Source: Bacteroidales bacterium UBA5548 (GTDB lineage Bacteria > Bacteroidota > Bacteroidia > Bacteroidales > UBA932). Taken from it: a DNA stretch of 56,785 nt. The DNA is taken from contig DINE01000008.1 in assembly GCA_002425935.1 (NCBI GenBank), forward strand, positions 218 to 57,002, written 5' to 3'. Made by a program: the position numbers and the translations under genes. Below the pieces are notes generated by a model, which ran no database searches, was not told where the DNA came from, and was given only the letters and a program-made list of their open reading frames with translations. Of the stretch, positions 31,875 to 40,942 are shown in pieces (positions within the stretch are counted from its first letter, which is position 1; each line of letters opens with the position of its first letter).

Positions 31875-33725
31875 ATGAAATTCTGCAAACAAAAGTTTTT
31901 CCTGGCATTAGCAACTCTTTTTTCGCTTTTTGTAACATTAACATCCGAAGCCTCAGATAGACTGTCTGTGCATATCAAAACAGAAACCAGAAGAGGTGAT
32001 ACTTCTCAGATTACAGAGGCTCAGAGCGAAAAGTTTCTTACCCATTATGAGAAGAACAACTTCAATCGCACTCCCAGATTTGATGAGACTGTGGCATTTT
32101 GCAAACTTTTGGCAGAGAACTCTCCAATGCTTACTTTCACAACTATCGGAAAGACACCTCAGGGAAGAGATATCCCTTTTTTGATTCTAGATAGGGACGG
32201 CCTTACAAATCCAGGGGATATAAGGGCAAAAGGGCGCGTGATAGTTTTAGCAGAGGCGGCAATACATGCCGGGGAGCCGGATGGTAAAGACGCTGGCTTG
32301 ATGCTCATACGAGATATAGCCATTTTTGGAAAATACCCGGGGATACTGGACAACGTAACCTTTTTGTTTATCCCAATTATTAATCCGGACGGGCACGAAG
32401 ATTTTGGCACTCATTACAGAATCAATCAGAACGGCCCAGAAGAGGTTGGAGCGAGATTCACCTCTCAAAGGTTAAACATGAACAGAGACTTTATCAAAGC
32501 AGATGCTCCTGAAACAAAAGCTCTTTTAAAACTCTACTCAAAATGGCTTCCGGAGCTCTTTATAGATATTCACGTTACAAACGGTGCCGACTTTCAGTAT
32601 GTAACAACATATGGGCTGGACCACTGCGGATTTCTTGCTCCAAATATGTTCAGGTGGACAAAAGAGGTATTCGAAAAAGAGCTAAACAAAATGATGGAAC
32701 AATCCGGATACCCTGTTTTTCCCTATTTTGAGTTCAACAGTTATACAAACCCAAGAGCCGGCGTTTTGCCAGATAATTTTCCTCCACAGTACTCTAATGG
32801 GTATGCATCAGCAAACAACAGAATCGGGATGCTTATTGAAAACCACATCTATAAGCCTTACAAAGAGAGAGTGACCTCTGCATACAAAATTATGAAACAT
32901 TCATTGGAAATTGCAGGAAAAAATTCACGAGAACTTTTGAAACTTACAGAGGAGGCTGACAGATATATTGCCTCTGCTCAATTCAGGAGAGACTCTCTTC
33001 CGTTGTTCTTTTCTCATGATCACAAAGACAGTATAATGGTAGATTTCCTTGCATGGGCAGAAAAAACAGAGATAAGCACACTTTCAGGCGCAAAATGGAC
33101 CTATTCTGACAGGAATTCACCTGTCACATTAAAAATGCCCCTCTTTACATCCTACAAGCCGGAACTTAAGGTAAAGCTCCCTGAGGCCTATCTGATTCCT
33201 CAGGAGCAGATTGAGACAATCAACCTCCTTGATGTACACGGAATTAAATATGAAAGACTCACCTCTGACTCAGAGTACAATGTAGAGACATACCGCTTTA
33301 TTAACCCTAAATGGTCTCAGTTTCCTTATGAAGGAAGAGTAACTTTATCAACAGACTACACTACTCAAAATGAGAGAGTCATCTACAAAAAAGGGGATAT
33401 AATTGTCAAAACATCACAGCCTAAAGTGAAAATTATCGCCCACCTGCTTGAACCAAAATCACCTACATCACTCGTATACTGGGGGTTCTACAACCTTTGG
33501 GCAAGGCCTGCTACCGAATTCTGGATAAGGTTAAATTATATGGAGGTTAAGGGAAGGGAGATGCTGGAGAAAGATGCCGCCTTAAGAGCTGAATTTGAAA
33601 GCAAAAAAGCAAATGATCCGGAATTTGCTTCAAATCCGAACGCAATTCTCCAGTTTTTTATGACAAAAGTGAGAGAGAATGTTGAGCCTCATGCCAACAG
33701 ATACCCTATTGGCCGCCTGTTTTAG
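31875..33725 (+). CDS. Secreted M14-family zinc carboxypeptidase
   Basis: The 616 residues have a signal peptide (about 1-26) and a peptidase M14 domain (about 50-340). Zinc ligands His131 and Glu134 lie in IHAGEPDGKD and His233 in DIHVTNG. Arg204 in NMNRDF is in the substrate-binding position. The catalytic Glu322 is in IGMLIENHIYKPY. So the machinery looks intact, and the enzyme should remove C-terminal residues outside the cytoplasm. The last 250 residues (about 365-616) are a further region of unknown function, seen also in related Bacteroidota proteins. It stands alone with its own promoter. Confidence 0.88.
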   Translation: MKFCKQKFFLALATLFSLFVTLTSEASDRLSVHIKTETRRGDTSQITEAQSEKFLTHYEKNNFNRTPRFDETVAFCKLLAENSPMLTFTTIGKTPQGRDIPFLILDRDGLTNPGDIRAKGRVIVLAEAAIHAGEPDGKDAGLMLIRDIAIFGKYPGILDNVTFLFIPIINPDGHEDFGTHYRINQNGPEEVGARFTSQRLNMNRDFIKADAPETKALLKLYSKWLPELFIDIHVTNGADFQYVTTYGLDHCGFLAPNMFRWTKEVFEKELNKMMEQSGYPVFPYFEFNSYTNPRAGVLPDNFPPQYSNGYASANNRIGMLIENHIYKPYKERVTSAYKIMKHSLEIAGKNSRELLKLTEEADRYIASAQFRRDSLPLFFSHDHKDSIMVDFLAWAEKTEISTLSGAKWTYSDRNSPVTLKMPLFTSYKPELKVKLPEAYLIPQEQIETINLLDVHGIKYERLTSDSEYNVETYRFINPKWSQFPYEGRVTLSTDYTTQNERVIYKKGDIIVKTSQPKVKIIAHLLEPKSPTSLVYWGFYNLWARPATEFWIRLNYMEVKGREMLEKDAALRAEFESKKANDPEFASNPNAILQFFMTKVRENVEPHANRYPIGRLF

Positions 33726-33753
33726 TCCGTTTTATTAGAATCAGGATCGGCTT

Positions 33754-34644
33754 TTAAAGAAGAAGATCGGCGATAACAAAGAGGGCAAAGAGAATTGCAG
33801 CATATCCGTTTGCTGTAAAGAATGCAGCATTGATCCTGCTGAGGTTGGTTGGGGTTACAATCATATGCTGCCATAGCAGCAGTAATGAAAATATCGCAGA
33901 TCCAGTAATGTACATCCAACCAAGATGTCCATCTGTGCTAAAGCTATTATTTACCAGAGCAAAGAAAATTACAAGCAGGGGGACAATCAGTGCGTGTCCC
34001 AAAGATGAGACAATAAGGGCTCGTCTCTTTCCGAACAGTTGAGGAACAGAGTGCAGTTTATTGACTGCATCAAACTCCTCGTCAGCCAAAGCATAAATAA
34101 TATCAAATCCGCTCACCCATAACAGAACAATAACTGAAAGAGTCACAGGAGCCCATGCAAACTCACCTGTAATACTAAGATAGGCTCCTGTTGGAGCAAT
34201 TGCCAGCCCTACACCAAGAACATAGTGGCAAAGAGCTGTGAATCTCTTCATTAGGCTATAGCCAAGAACGATGGCCAAAGCCGGAAAGGAGAGAAGAAAA
34301 GTTAGTTTGTTAATTGATGCAGCAACCGCAATAAAAAGCAGTGAATTAACTATAACAAACATCAAAACAGGCAGAGGCTTCAGTTTTTTTGAAGGCAGCT
34401 CTCTGCCCGAAGTTCTGGGATTTTTTGAATCAATATCTCTGTCGAGATACCTGTTGAAACCCATTGCCGCGTTTCTGGCCGTAACCATAGCGGCCAGGAC
34501 CAGTACCAACAAGCGCAGGGAAAATGTATGTGTGGTGGTTGATAGTGCAAGTACAAAGCCAATAAGGGCAAATGGTAAAGCAAACACAGTATGTGAAAAC
34601 TTTACCAGACTCAGGTAGTCAGAAACTGTCCTCAGAAATGGCAT
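33754..34644 (-). CDS. UbiA-family polyprenyltransferase
   Basis: The protein has 296 residues and about eight or nine membrane helices. Both Asp-rich magnesium-binding motifs are present: NRYLDRDID (residues 64-72) and DIIYALADEEFD (about 183-194). It attaches a polyprenyl chain to an aromatic acid. The closest match in memory is the 4-hydroxybenzoate-type enzymes, including MqnP of the futalosine menaquinone pathway. As no other quinone gene is visible here, UbiA-like versus MqnP cannot be settled. It lies 13 bases after the pheT stop codon on the same strand. Confidence 0.87.
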   Translation of the reverse strand: MPFLRTVSDYLSLVKFSHTVFALPFALIGFVLALSTTTHTFSLRLLVLVLAAMVTARNAAMGFNRYLDRDIDSKNPRTSGRELPSKKLKPLPVLMFVIVNSLLFIAVAASINKLTFLLSFPALAIVLGYSLMKRFTALCHYVLGVGLAIAPTGAYLSITGEFAWAPVTLSVIVLLWVSGFDIIYALADEEFDAVNKLHSVPQLFGKRRALIVSSLGHALIVPLLVIFFALVNNSFSTDGHLGWMYITGSAIFSLLLLWQHMIVTPTNLSRINAAFFTANGYAAILFALFVIADLLL

Positions 34645-34657
34645 GTTATTCCTGTTA

Positions 34658-37123
34658 TTATCTGAGTGTTGCCCCGAATTTGTTCATGTATGCTGTGAGC
34701 AATTTGTTCATTACATCCTCAACATACTTATCAGTCAGAGTCTTATCCATGTCCTGCAAGGTAAAGCTGATAGCGTACTGCTTTTTACCCTGAGGAATTT
34801 TATCTCCTCTGTAAACATCAAACAGAACTACATTTTTAAGAATTTTCTTCTCAGTAGCAAAAGCTGTTGCTCTTAAATCGGCAAAAGATACCTTCTCGTC
34901 AATCAGCAGGGCAAGATCTCTTTTAACCTCAGGGAATTTAGGAAGTTCAGAGTAGAGAACCTTTTTCTTTTTTACAATACCAATGAGAATATCCCATGAG
35001 ATTTCGGCAGCATATACAGGTTGTTTAATATCAAACTGTTTTAGCAGTGAGTTACTTACGGTGCCCATTACCGCCAATCTCTTTCCCCCTTTGGTAGTAA
35101 TCTCCATACCCTCGGCAAACAGATCAGAAGGGGCCGGAGCATACTCCATATCGTATAAATTGACTCCAAATCTTTTAAGTACAGCCTCAAGATATCCTTT
35201 TAGCATAAAGTAAGATGAGGCAACCCTCTTCCCTCTCCAGTACGGGTATCCCGGGCCTGTAACAACCAGCGAAAGTTTTGAACTCTCTTTATAATCCTTA
35301 AGCTTATCTTCTGAGCTCTCAGGTATAAACGAGTAAACATTACCGAACTCAAACAATTTAAGATCGTTGTGCTGACGGTTTATATTGTAGGCCACAACCT
35401 CAAGCCCATTCAGTAGCAAGGTCTGACGCATAGAGTTGAGATCAGAACTTAATGGGTTAAGAATTTTTACAAGATTCTCAGCAGGGAATGTTTTAAGTTT
35501 AGCGTAATAGTCTCCTTTTGTAAGAGAGTTATTCATCATCTCATAAAAACCGTTATTTACAAGAAGGTTTGCAGTTAACTCCCTTACTCTTTCCGGGTCG
35601 GGCTTAATGCCGGAAGCAAGGGAGGCACTCATCCTCTCCGGAAGCTCAATGTTATTATAACCATATATTCTTAACACATCCTCTACAACGTCACACTCGC
35701 GAGTCACATCTACCCTGTAACCAGGTACTGCAACAACAGCACCAAAATTATCAGATTCAAGAATTTCAAAGTCAAGTAATTTAATAATTGACAATATACT
35801 CTCCGATCCAATTTTCTTTCCTATAAGATCCTCCATCCTTTCAAAGTTGAGCGAAATTTTTGCTCTCTCAATTTTAGCAGGACAGGCCTTTTTAATCTCT
35901 CCCACAACCTTTGCTCCTGCAATGTCTGCAAGCAAAACGGCAGCTCTTTTAAGAGCATATGAGATAACTTCAGGATTGGCACCTCTCTCGAAGCGGAAAG
36001 ATGCATCAGTCTTTAAGGAGTGCCTCTTAGAGCTCTTTCTGATTGAAACAGGATTGAAATAGGCACTCTCAAGAAATATAGCAGAAGTACTCTCGGTAAC
36101 TCCCGAATTTTCACCCCCGAAAACTCCGCCAAGACACATAGGTTTAACCGAGTCACATATCATAAGATCTTCCGAAGACATCTCACGCTCAATACCATCA
36201 AGAGTAACAAACTTCTCACCCTCCTCTGCCCTTCTTACAACCACTTTTGAACCTTCAATTTTATTAAGATCAAAAGCATGCAGCGGCTGCCCTGTTTCAT
36301 GAAGAATAAAGTTTGTAATATCAACCACATTATTGATCGGCCTCACTCCTGCAGAGCGTAATGCCTTTTGCAGCCACTCAGGAGAGGGAGCAATCTTAAT
36401 ATTATCAAGTGTCAGCCCGTAGTATTTTGGCGCGCCATCAGGTGAGAGCAGTTCAATCTCCGCAGCCCTGGTTCCTGAATCTGACTTGGCGACCTTTTCA
36501 AAATCGCTGTCAGCAGGCAGATTCATAGTAACATCATAACCATGAAACTTGAGATAAGCGTACAGATCTCTTGCAACCCCAATATGCGAAGCTGCGTCGA
36601 TTCTGTTAGGCGTTAGGCCGATTTCGAAGACCGTATCTGATTCAAGTTTAAGATATTCTTTTGCAGAAGTGCCTATTTCGGCATCAGCAGGCAAAACCAT
36701 AATTCCGTCATGAGAATTCCCTATACCAAGTTCATCTTCTGCGCAAATCATACCCATACTCTCGACACCACGGATTTTTGACCTTTTAATCCTGACCTCC
36801 TCTCCGTTGCTAAAAGTAAGAGTTGTTCCGACAGTAGCCACAAGCACCTTCTGACCTGAAGCAACATTTGGGGCACCGCATACTATCTGCAGCAACTCGC
36901 CACTACCTGTATCAACTTTAGTAAGACTAAGTTTATCGGCATCGGGGTGTTTGGAACACTCCACAACATGCCCTACAACAACTCCGGCCAAACCACCCGG
37001 AATATCCTCAGCCTCTTCTGTAGCCTCAACCTCAAGTCCAATCGATGTAAGAATCGCCGCCAGCTCTTCTGGCGCAATATTTACATTTATATATCTCTTT
37101 AACCAATTATACGAAATTTTCAT
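34658..37123 (-). CDS. pheT: Phenylalanyl-tRNA synthetase beta subunit
   Basis: PheT pairs with PheS to charge tRNA-Phe. The 821 residues contain an N-terminal tRNA-binding (EMAP-like) domain (about 40-155; VVGHVVECSKHPDADKLSLTKVD). The B3/B4 editing region (about 210-390; GQPLHAFDLNKIEG), B5 (about 400-475), a catalytic-like core and a C-terminal FDX-ACB domain (about 725-821; PKFPEVKRDLALLIDE) follow. Length and order are normal. pheS is not adjacent, which is common in Bacteroidota. Confidence 0.96.
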   Translation of the reverse strand: MKISYNWLKRYINVNIAPEELAAILTSIGLEVEATEEAEDIPGGLAGVVVGHVVECSKHPDADKLSLTKVDTGSGELLQIVCGAPNVASGQKVLVATVGTTLTFSNGEEVRIKRSKIRGVESMGMICAEDELGIGNSHDGIMVLPADAEIGTSAKEYLKLESDTVFEIGLTPNRIDAASHIGVARDLYAYLKFHGYDVTMNLPADSDFEKVAKSDSGTRAAEIELLSPDGAPKYYGLTLDNIKIAPSPEWLQKALRSAGVRPINNVVDITNFILHETGQPLHAFDLNKIEGSKVVVRRAEEGEKFVTLDGIEREMSSEDLMICDSVKPMCLGGVFGGENSGVTESTSAIFLESAYFNPVSIRKSSKRHSLKTDASFRFERGANPEVISYALKRAAVLLADIAGAKVVGEIKKACPAKIERAKISLNFERMEDLIGKKIGSESILSIIKLLDFEILESDNFGAVVAVPGYRVDVTRECDVVEDVLRIYGYNNIELPERMSASLASGIKPDPERVRELTANLLVNNGFYEMMNNSLTKGDYYAKLKTFPAENLVKILNPLSSDLNSMRQTLLLNGLEVVAYNINRQHNDLKLFEFGNVYSFIPESSEDKLKDYKESSKLSLVVTGPGYPYWRGKRVASSYFMLKGYLEAVLKRFGVNLYDMEYAPAPSDLFAEGMEITTKGGKRLAVMGTVSNSLLKQFDIKQPVYAAEISWDILIGIVKKKKVLYSELPKFPEVKRDLALLIDEKVSFADLRATAFATEKKILKNVVLFDVYRGDKIPQGKKQYAISFTLQDMDKTLTDKYVEDVMNKLLTAYMNKFGATLR

Positions 37124-37179
37124 CCGGTTATATAAGTTTAACGTTTAATCTTTTGTAATTTGTCTGGCAGATGGTAGTA

Positions 37180-38136
37180 TCAGGAGAAGAGCGACTCAAC
37201 AAACTCTTTTTTGTTAAATATCTGAAGATCCTCTATCTTCTCTCCTACACCAATAAATTTCACGGGAATTTTAAACTGGTCTGATATTCCTATAACAACT
37301 CCCCCTTTGGCAGTACCGTCAAGTTTCGTAACAGCAAGCGCAGTTACATCTGTTGCTTTGGTAAACTCCTTAGCCTGCTGATAGGCATTCTGACCTGTTG
37401 AGCCATCCAGAACAAGAAGCACCTCATGTGGAGCATCAGGAATGAGCTTCCTCATCACATTTCTGATTTTTGTCAGCTCGTTCATAAGATTAACCTTGTT
37501 ATGAAGCCTGCCTGCAGTATCAATAAGTACTACATCGGCATTTTGTGCTATAGCAGAAGATATCGTGTCATAAGCAACAGAGGCAGGATCGGCACCCATA
37601 GCCTGTTTTATAATCGGTACTCCGGCTCTTTCACTCCATATGGTAAGCTGATCTACCGCTGCAGCCCTGAATGTATCTGCTGCACCCAACACAACACTTT
37701 TCCCTGCAGATTTAAGTCTTGCCGCAAGTTTCCCAATCGTAGTGGTTTTACCAACGCCATTGACACCTACAACCATAATCACATATGGTTTTTTAGAGAA
37801 GTCAAAGGGCTCCTCCGGTTTAAAGTTATCATCGATATTAAGCAGAGACTCAATTTCATCTCTCAGAATAAAATTAAGTTCATCTGAATTCATGAATTTA
37901 TCTCTGGCAACCCTCTCCTCCAGTCTCTCAATAATTCTCAAAGTTGTATCAACACCAATATCAGAGGCAACTAAAGCCTCCTCAATGTCATCAAGGGTGC
38001 TGTCATCAACCTTAGACTTACCGGCAACCGCTCTGGCCAGTTTATCAAATATACCTGTCTTTGTTTTTGCCAGGCCCGACTCCAGAGCACTCTTCTCCTC
38101 TTTGGATTTTGAACCGAATAATCCGAATAATGCCAT
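37180..38136 (-). CDS. ftsY: Signal recognition particle receptor FtsY
   Basis: FtsY docks ribosome-SRP complexes at the membrane. The 318 residues carry the NG GTPase unit: G1 GVNGVGKTTTIGKL (about 124-137), DTFRAAAVDQL, G3 DTAGRLHN and G4 TKLDGTAKGG. The N-terminal acidic A domain of E. coli FtsY is absent, leaving a short amphipathic start (MALFGLFGSKSKEEK) as in many Bacteroidota. It is separated from the ribosomal-protein cluster upstream by a terminator and has its own -7 element. Confidence 0.95.
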   Translation of the reverse strand: MALFGLFGSKSKEEKSALESGLAKTKTGIFDKLARAVAGKSKVDDSTLDDIEEALVASDIGVDTTLRIIERLEERVARDKFMNSDELNFILRDEIESLLNIDDNFKPEEPFDFSKKPYVIMVVGVNGVGKTTTIGKLAARLKSAGKSVVLGAADTFRAAAVDQLTIWSERAGVPIIKQAMGADPASVAYDTISSAIAQNADVVLIDTAGRLHNKVNLMNELTKIRNVMRKLIPDAPHEVLLVLDGSTGQNAYQQAKEFTKATDVTALAVTKLDGTAKGGVVIGISDQFKIPVKFIGVGEKIEDLQIFNKKEFVESLFS

Positions 38137-38154
38137 TTCTGTTTATTTAATCGC

Positions 38155-38162
38155 CAAAGATA
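38155..38162 (-). promoter_or_regulatory. Predicted -7 element for ftsY
   Basis: On the minus strand TATCTTTG (38162 to 38155) matches TAnnTTTG and lies 18 bases before the ftsY ATG at 38136. It sits just downstream of the terminator that ends the previous transcript. Confidence 0.55.
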
Positions 38163-38179
38163 CAAATATTGGGAGCAAA

Positions 38180-38217
38180 AATAAAGAGACTGCCCTAAAA
38201 AAGACAGTCTCTTTATT
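38180..38217 (-). terminator. Intrinsic terminator after the rpmB-rpmG-DUF4295 cluster
   Basis: AATAAAGAGACTG (38180-38192) pairs perfectly with CAGTCTCTTTATT (38205-38217) over 13 bases with a 12-base loop. In the minus direction the stem runs into TTTTTGC. It lies 18 bases beyond the DUF4295 stop codon. Confidence 0.7.
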
Positions 38218-38235
38218 AATCTCTTATATGTAAGA

Positions 38236-38397
38236 CTATTTCTTGCTGAAGAAATCCTTTGTGCTGTCTACAGGAACCATCTCCTCCTGAAACGCATAAG
38301 AACCGCTGCGATCTGAGCGGACCATACGGATGCATTTAACAGTTGTTTTACCCTGTCCTTTACCACCGCCGAATGTAGCAACTACTTTCTTTGCCAT
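38236..38397 (-). CDS. DUF4295 small protein
   Basis: Translating the minus strand from the ATG at 38397 gives 53 residues, starting MAKKVVATFGGGKGQGKTT and ending KDFFSKK. Size, Lys-rich character and place directly after rpmG match DUF4295, a Bacteroidota family that follows L28 and L33 and has no assigned function. A ribosome-linked role is inferred from position only. The terminator at 38180-38217 ends the cluster. Confidence 0.8.
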   Translation of the reverse strand: MAKKVVATFGGGKGQGKTTVKCIRMVRSDRSGSYAFQEEMVPVDSTKDFFSKK

Positions 38398-38419
38398 TTT
38401 ATTATAATTTTATTTATTC

Positions 38420-38602
38420 TTACTTGATTTCACGATGAAGAGTTACCTTCTTCAAATATGGGTTGTATTTTTTACGCTCCAGACGCTGAGTTGTGTTCTT
38501 CTTGTTCTTGGTAGTGATATACCTTGAGATACCGGGAACACCGCTCTCTCTTTGCTCTGTGCACTCCAGGATAACCTGAATTCTGTTACCTTTCTTTGCC
38601 AT
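38420..38602 (-). CDS. rpmG: 50S ribosomal protein L33
   Basis: The protein has 60 residues. The conserved core YITTKNKKNTTQRLERKKYNP and LHREIK end identify L33. The CxxC pairs of zinc-binding L33 are missing (only one Cys, in ECTEQ), so this is the zinc-free form normally seen in Bacteroidota. It lies between rpmB and DUF4295 on one strand with short gaps. Confidence 0.95.
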   Translation of the reverse strand: MAKKGNRIQVILECTEQRESGVPGISRYITTKNKKNTTQRLERKKYNPYLKKVTLHREIK

Positions 38603-38614
38603 ATCTCTTAATTA

Positions 38615-38857
38615 TTATATCAGATTAAGTAAACCTTTAGCCTTAGCATCCTTAAGTACTGCGCTAAGACCTTTCTTATTAATTGTACGCATCCCTGCGG
38701 CCGAAACCTTAAGGTTCACGAACCTCTGCTCCTCCTCTAACCAAAAACGCTTGTTCTGAAGATTAGGTGCAAACTCACGCTTCGTTCTGCGCTTGGAGTG
38801 AGAAACATTGTTCCCGATCATCCTTTTCTTTCCTGTAACTTGACAAACTCGTGCCAT
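38615..38857 (-). CDS. rpmB: 50S ribosomal protein L28
   Basis: The protein has 80 residues, beginning MARVCQVTGKKRMIGNNVSH, with the typical SKRRTKREFAPNLQ segment and the MRTINKKG motif. It is the first gene of the rpmB-rpmG-DUF4295 cluster. The 70-base gap before it holds GATATTTG on the minus strand, one base off the -7 consensus, and an exact TAAATTTG within the end of lepB; either may serve as promoter. Confidence 0.95.
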   Translation of the reverse strand: MARVCQVTGKKRMIGNNVSHSKRRTKREFAPNLQNKRFWLEEEQRFVNLKVSAAGMRTINKKGLSAVLKDAKAKGLLNLI

Positions 38858-38927
38858 TATATAGTAAATTTTATTATTTTTTCAAGGGTTGCAAATATCG
38901 TGAATATTTTTTTTTAATCCAAAATAT

Positions 38928-40277
38928 TTACACAAATTTAAACATTCTCTTCCATCTGATACTCTTTGGAAAAGACTTATGCTGGCTCTTAGAGAACCAG
39001 ATAAGGGCAGGTGAACCAACAACATGTGATTCAGGTACAAACCCCCAGTAACGGGAATCCAGTGAATTATGTCTGTTGTCACCAAGCATAAAATAGTAAT
39101 CCATCTTAAAGGTATAACTTGTAACAGGAGAGCCGTTGATTATAATCACACCATCTTTAACCTCAAGAGTGTTGTGTTCATAAGCGGTTATTATCCTGTG
39201 GTAAAGAGGCAGATTCTCTGCAGTGAGTTCAACCGTTGCTCCTTTTGCGGGTATCCAAAGCGGGCCGTAATTATCTCTGGTCCATTTGAAATCTGCAGTA
39301 AAGGGGAAGAGCATCAGTGGTGAATCGGGAAAATCGGGAGGATAAACATCTATATTTTGTCTTATCTCCTGAACATTGGGCAATTTTGAAATCTCCTGAG
39401 CCTCCTGAGGATTCATTGGGAAATTGTGATATCCCGGAAGTGATGAATCGAAGTAGATCTCCTGAATATAAAGCCCCATTCCCTCAATTATCTTTGAGTT
39501 AACAGGTGTCCCGTTTGTATAGACAGTATAGGTGTTCTGAATTCCCGGAAGCGCTGTTTGAGGCACTCCGTTTACCACAACCTGTCCGTTAACAATTTCA
39601 AGTGAATCACCCGCAATTGCAACGCACCTTTTTACATAGTTATCCTTTTTATCATCCGGTCTTGAAACAACCGGCCCGTACATCTTTTTTGTATACTCCC
39701 TGCCGTTAAGTCTGACATGAGTGTAATAATCCTCGGTTGGAGCTGCTTTAAGGACAGAGTCCCCGTGGGGAAAATTAAACACAACAATATCGTCCCTTTT
39801 AACCTTGGAGATACCTTTAAGTCTTCTGTACGGATTCTGTATCCAAGTTAAATAAGATTCCCCCCCGGTAACAGGAAGAACATTGTGAACAAGAGGAAAC
39901 GAGAGAGGTGTCTGACTAACCTTTGGTCCGTAAGAGAGTTTACTTACAAACAGGTAATCGCCTGTCATAAGCGTTCTCTCCATTGACGAGGTTGGAATCA
40001 TATACGCCTCAAAGAAAAAGGCCTTAATAAAGGTAGAAACGACAAGTGCAAAAATAATTGCATCGAGCCACTCAATCCAGCCGTTTCTCTTCTCTCCCTC
40101 TTTGTATCTCTTCTTCCAGAAAGCCCATCTGACCTTTTTTGTGATATAGAGGTCGTAAATAACTGCCAGTCCTAATATGAACCACCAGTTACCGAACCAA
40201 ATCACCCAAAGAAGGTAGAGCAGGGCCCAGACACTAAATTTAAACCATTTATTGGCTGTTATCCGGAGAATCTTCAC
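38928..40277 (-). CDS. lepB: Signal peptidase I
   Basis: LepB removes signal peptides from secreted proteins. The 449 residues have hydrophobic segments at about 12-45 and 70-90, then the catalytic Ser98 in IPTSSMERTL and Lys216 in YVKRCVAIAGD. The GDNRHNSLDSRYWGFVP box follows at about 405-421. A large insert between the Lys and the last box makes it longer than the E. coli enzyme (324), as is usual in Bacteroidota. It lies nine bases after the rplT stop, so it may be expressed with the thrS-infC-rpmI-rplT operon. Confidence 0.95.
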   Translation of the reverse strand: MKILRITANKWFKFSVWALLYLLWVIWFGNWWFILGLAVIYDLYITKKVRWAFWKKRYKEGEKRNGWIEWLDAIIFALVVSTFIKAFFFEAYMIPTSSMERTLMTGDYLFVSKLSYGPKVSQTPLSFPLVHNVLPVTGGESYLTWIQNPYRRLKGISKVKRDDIVVFNFPHGDSVLKAAPTEDYYTHVRLNGREYTKKMYGPVVSRPDDKKDNYVKRCVAIAGDSLEIVNGQVVVNGVPQTALPGIQNTYTVYTNGTPVNSKIIEGMGLYIQEIYFDSSLPGYHNFPMNPQEAQEISKLPNVQEIRQNIDVYPPDFPDSPLMLFPFTADFKWTRDNYGPLWIPAKGATVELTAENLPLYHRIITAYEHNTLEVKDGVIIINGSPVTSYTFKMDYYFMLGDNRHNSLDSRYWGFVPESHVVGSPALIWFSKSQHKSFPKSIRWKRMFKFV

Positions 40278-40285
40278 TTAACTAT

Positions 40286-40630
40286 CTATTTTACAGAGTT
40301 AATGATGGCTTCGAAAGCCTGAGGATTATTCATTGCAAGGTCTGCAAGAACTTTGCGGTTTAGACCCACATTGCTCTTTGCAAGTTTACCTATAAATTCC
40401 GAGTAGTTCATACCGTGCTGTCTTGCAGCTGCATTTATTCTCTGAATCCAGAGTGCACGGAAAGCTCTTTTCTTGTTTTTGCGGTCGCGGTAAGCATAAG
40501 TCAGACCTTTTTCAAAGGTGTTTTTTGCTACCGTCCACACATTAGCGCGGGCAAGAAAATTACCGCGCGTCAGTTTTAGAATTTTTTTACGGCGTGCTCT
40601 TGAAGCAACCGAATTTACCGATCTTGGCAT
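40286..40630 (-). CDS. rplT: 50S ribosomal protein L20
   Basis: The protein has 114 residues with the standard start (MPRSVNSVASRARRKKILK) and the conserved RDRKNKKRAFRALWIQRINAA segment. L20 binds 23S rRNA early in assembly and in several bacteria represses its own operon. The 88-base gap between rpmI and rplT holds a CTCAATTGAG palindrome but no clear rRNA-mimicking structure. Confidence 0.97.
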   Translation of the reverse strand: MPRSVNSVASRARRKKILKLTRGNFLARANVWTVAKNTFEKGLTYAYRDRKNKKRAFRALWIQRINAAARQHGMNYSEFIGKLAKSNVGLNRKVLADLAMNNPQAFEAIINSVK

Positions 40631-40718
40631 ACTACACTAAATTGGTTTTAAGAATGTCAGCGCTCTCCCTCAATTGAGAAACTTTTTCTGCTGTGCATTC
40701 AGGTTAATAATTGAAAAA

Positions 40719-40913
40719 TTAAGCTACCAGAAGGGCTTTGATTCTCTTTTCGTCAGAAACAGAAACTAAAGCGGAATAAGTAAGATTCCTCTTTTGTTTG
40801 GTTGTTTTCTTTGTGAGAATGTGGCTCTTGTAGGCATGCTTTCTCTTTACTTTACCTGTTCCGGTAAGGTCAAAACGCTTTTTGGCACCGGAGTTGGTCT
40901 TAATCTTTGGCAT
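40719..40913 (-). CDS. rpmI: 50S ribosomal protein L35
   Basis: The protein has 64 residues, starting MPKIKTNSGAKKRFDLTGTGKVKR, followed by the HILTKKTTKQKRNL segment typical of L35. It lies between infC and rplT, the normal order of the IF3-L35-L20 operon, 29 bases after the infC stop. Confidence 0.97.
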   Translation of the reverse strand: MPKIKTNSGAKKRFDLTGTGKVKRKHAYKSHILTKKTTKQKRNLTYSALVSVSDEKRIKALLVA

Positions 40914-40942
40914 TGTACTTATTTGTTTTTAAAATTAAGTTT

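Noticed and set aside
38420..38602. Broken L33 because the zinc Cys pairs are missing
   Set aside because: The zinc-free form of L33 is normal in Bacteroidota, and the rest of the protein is well conserved.
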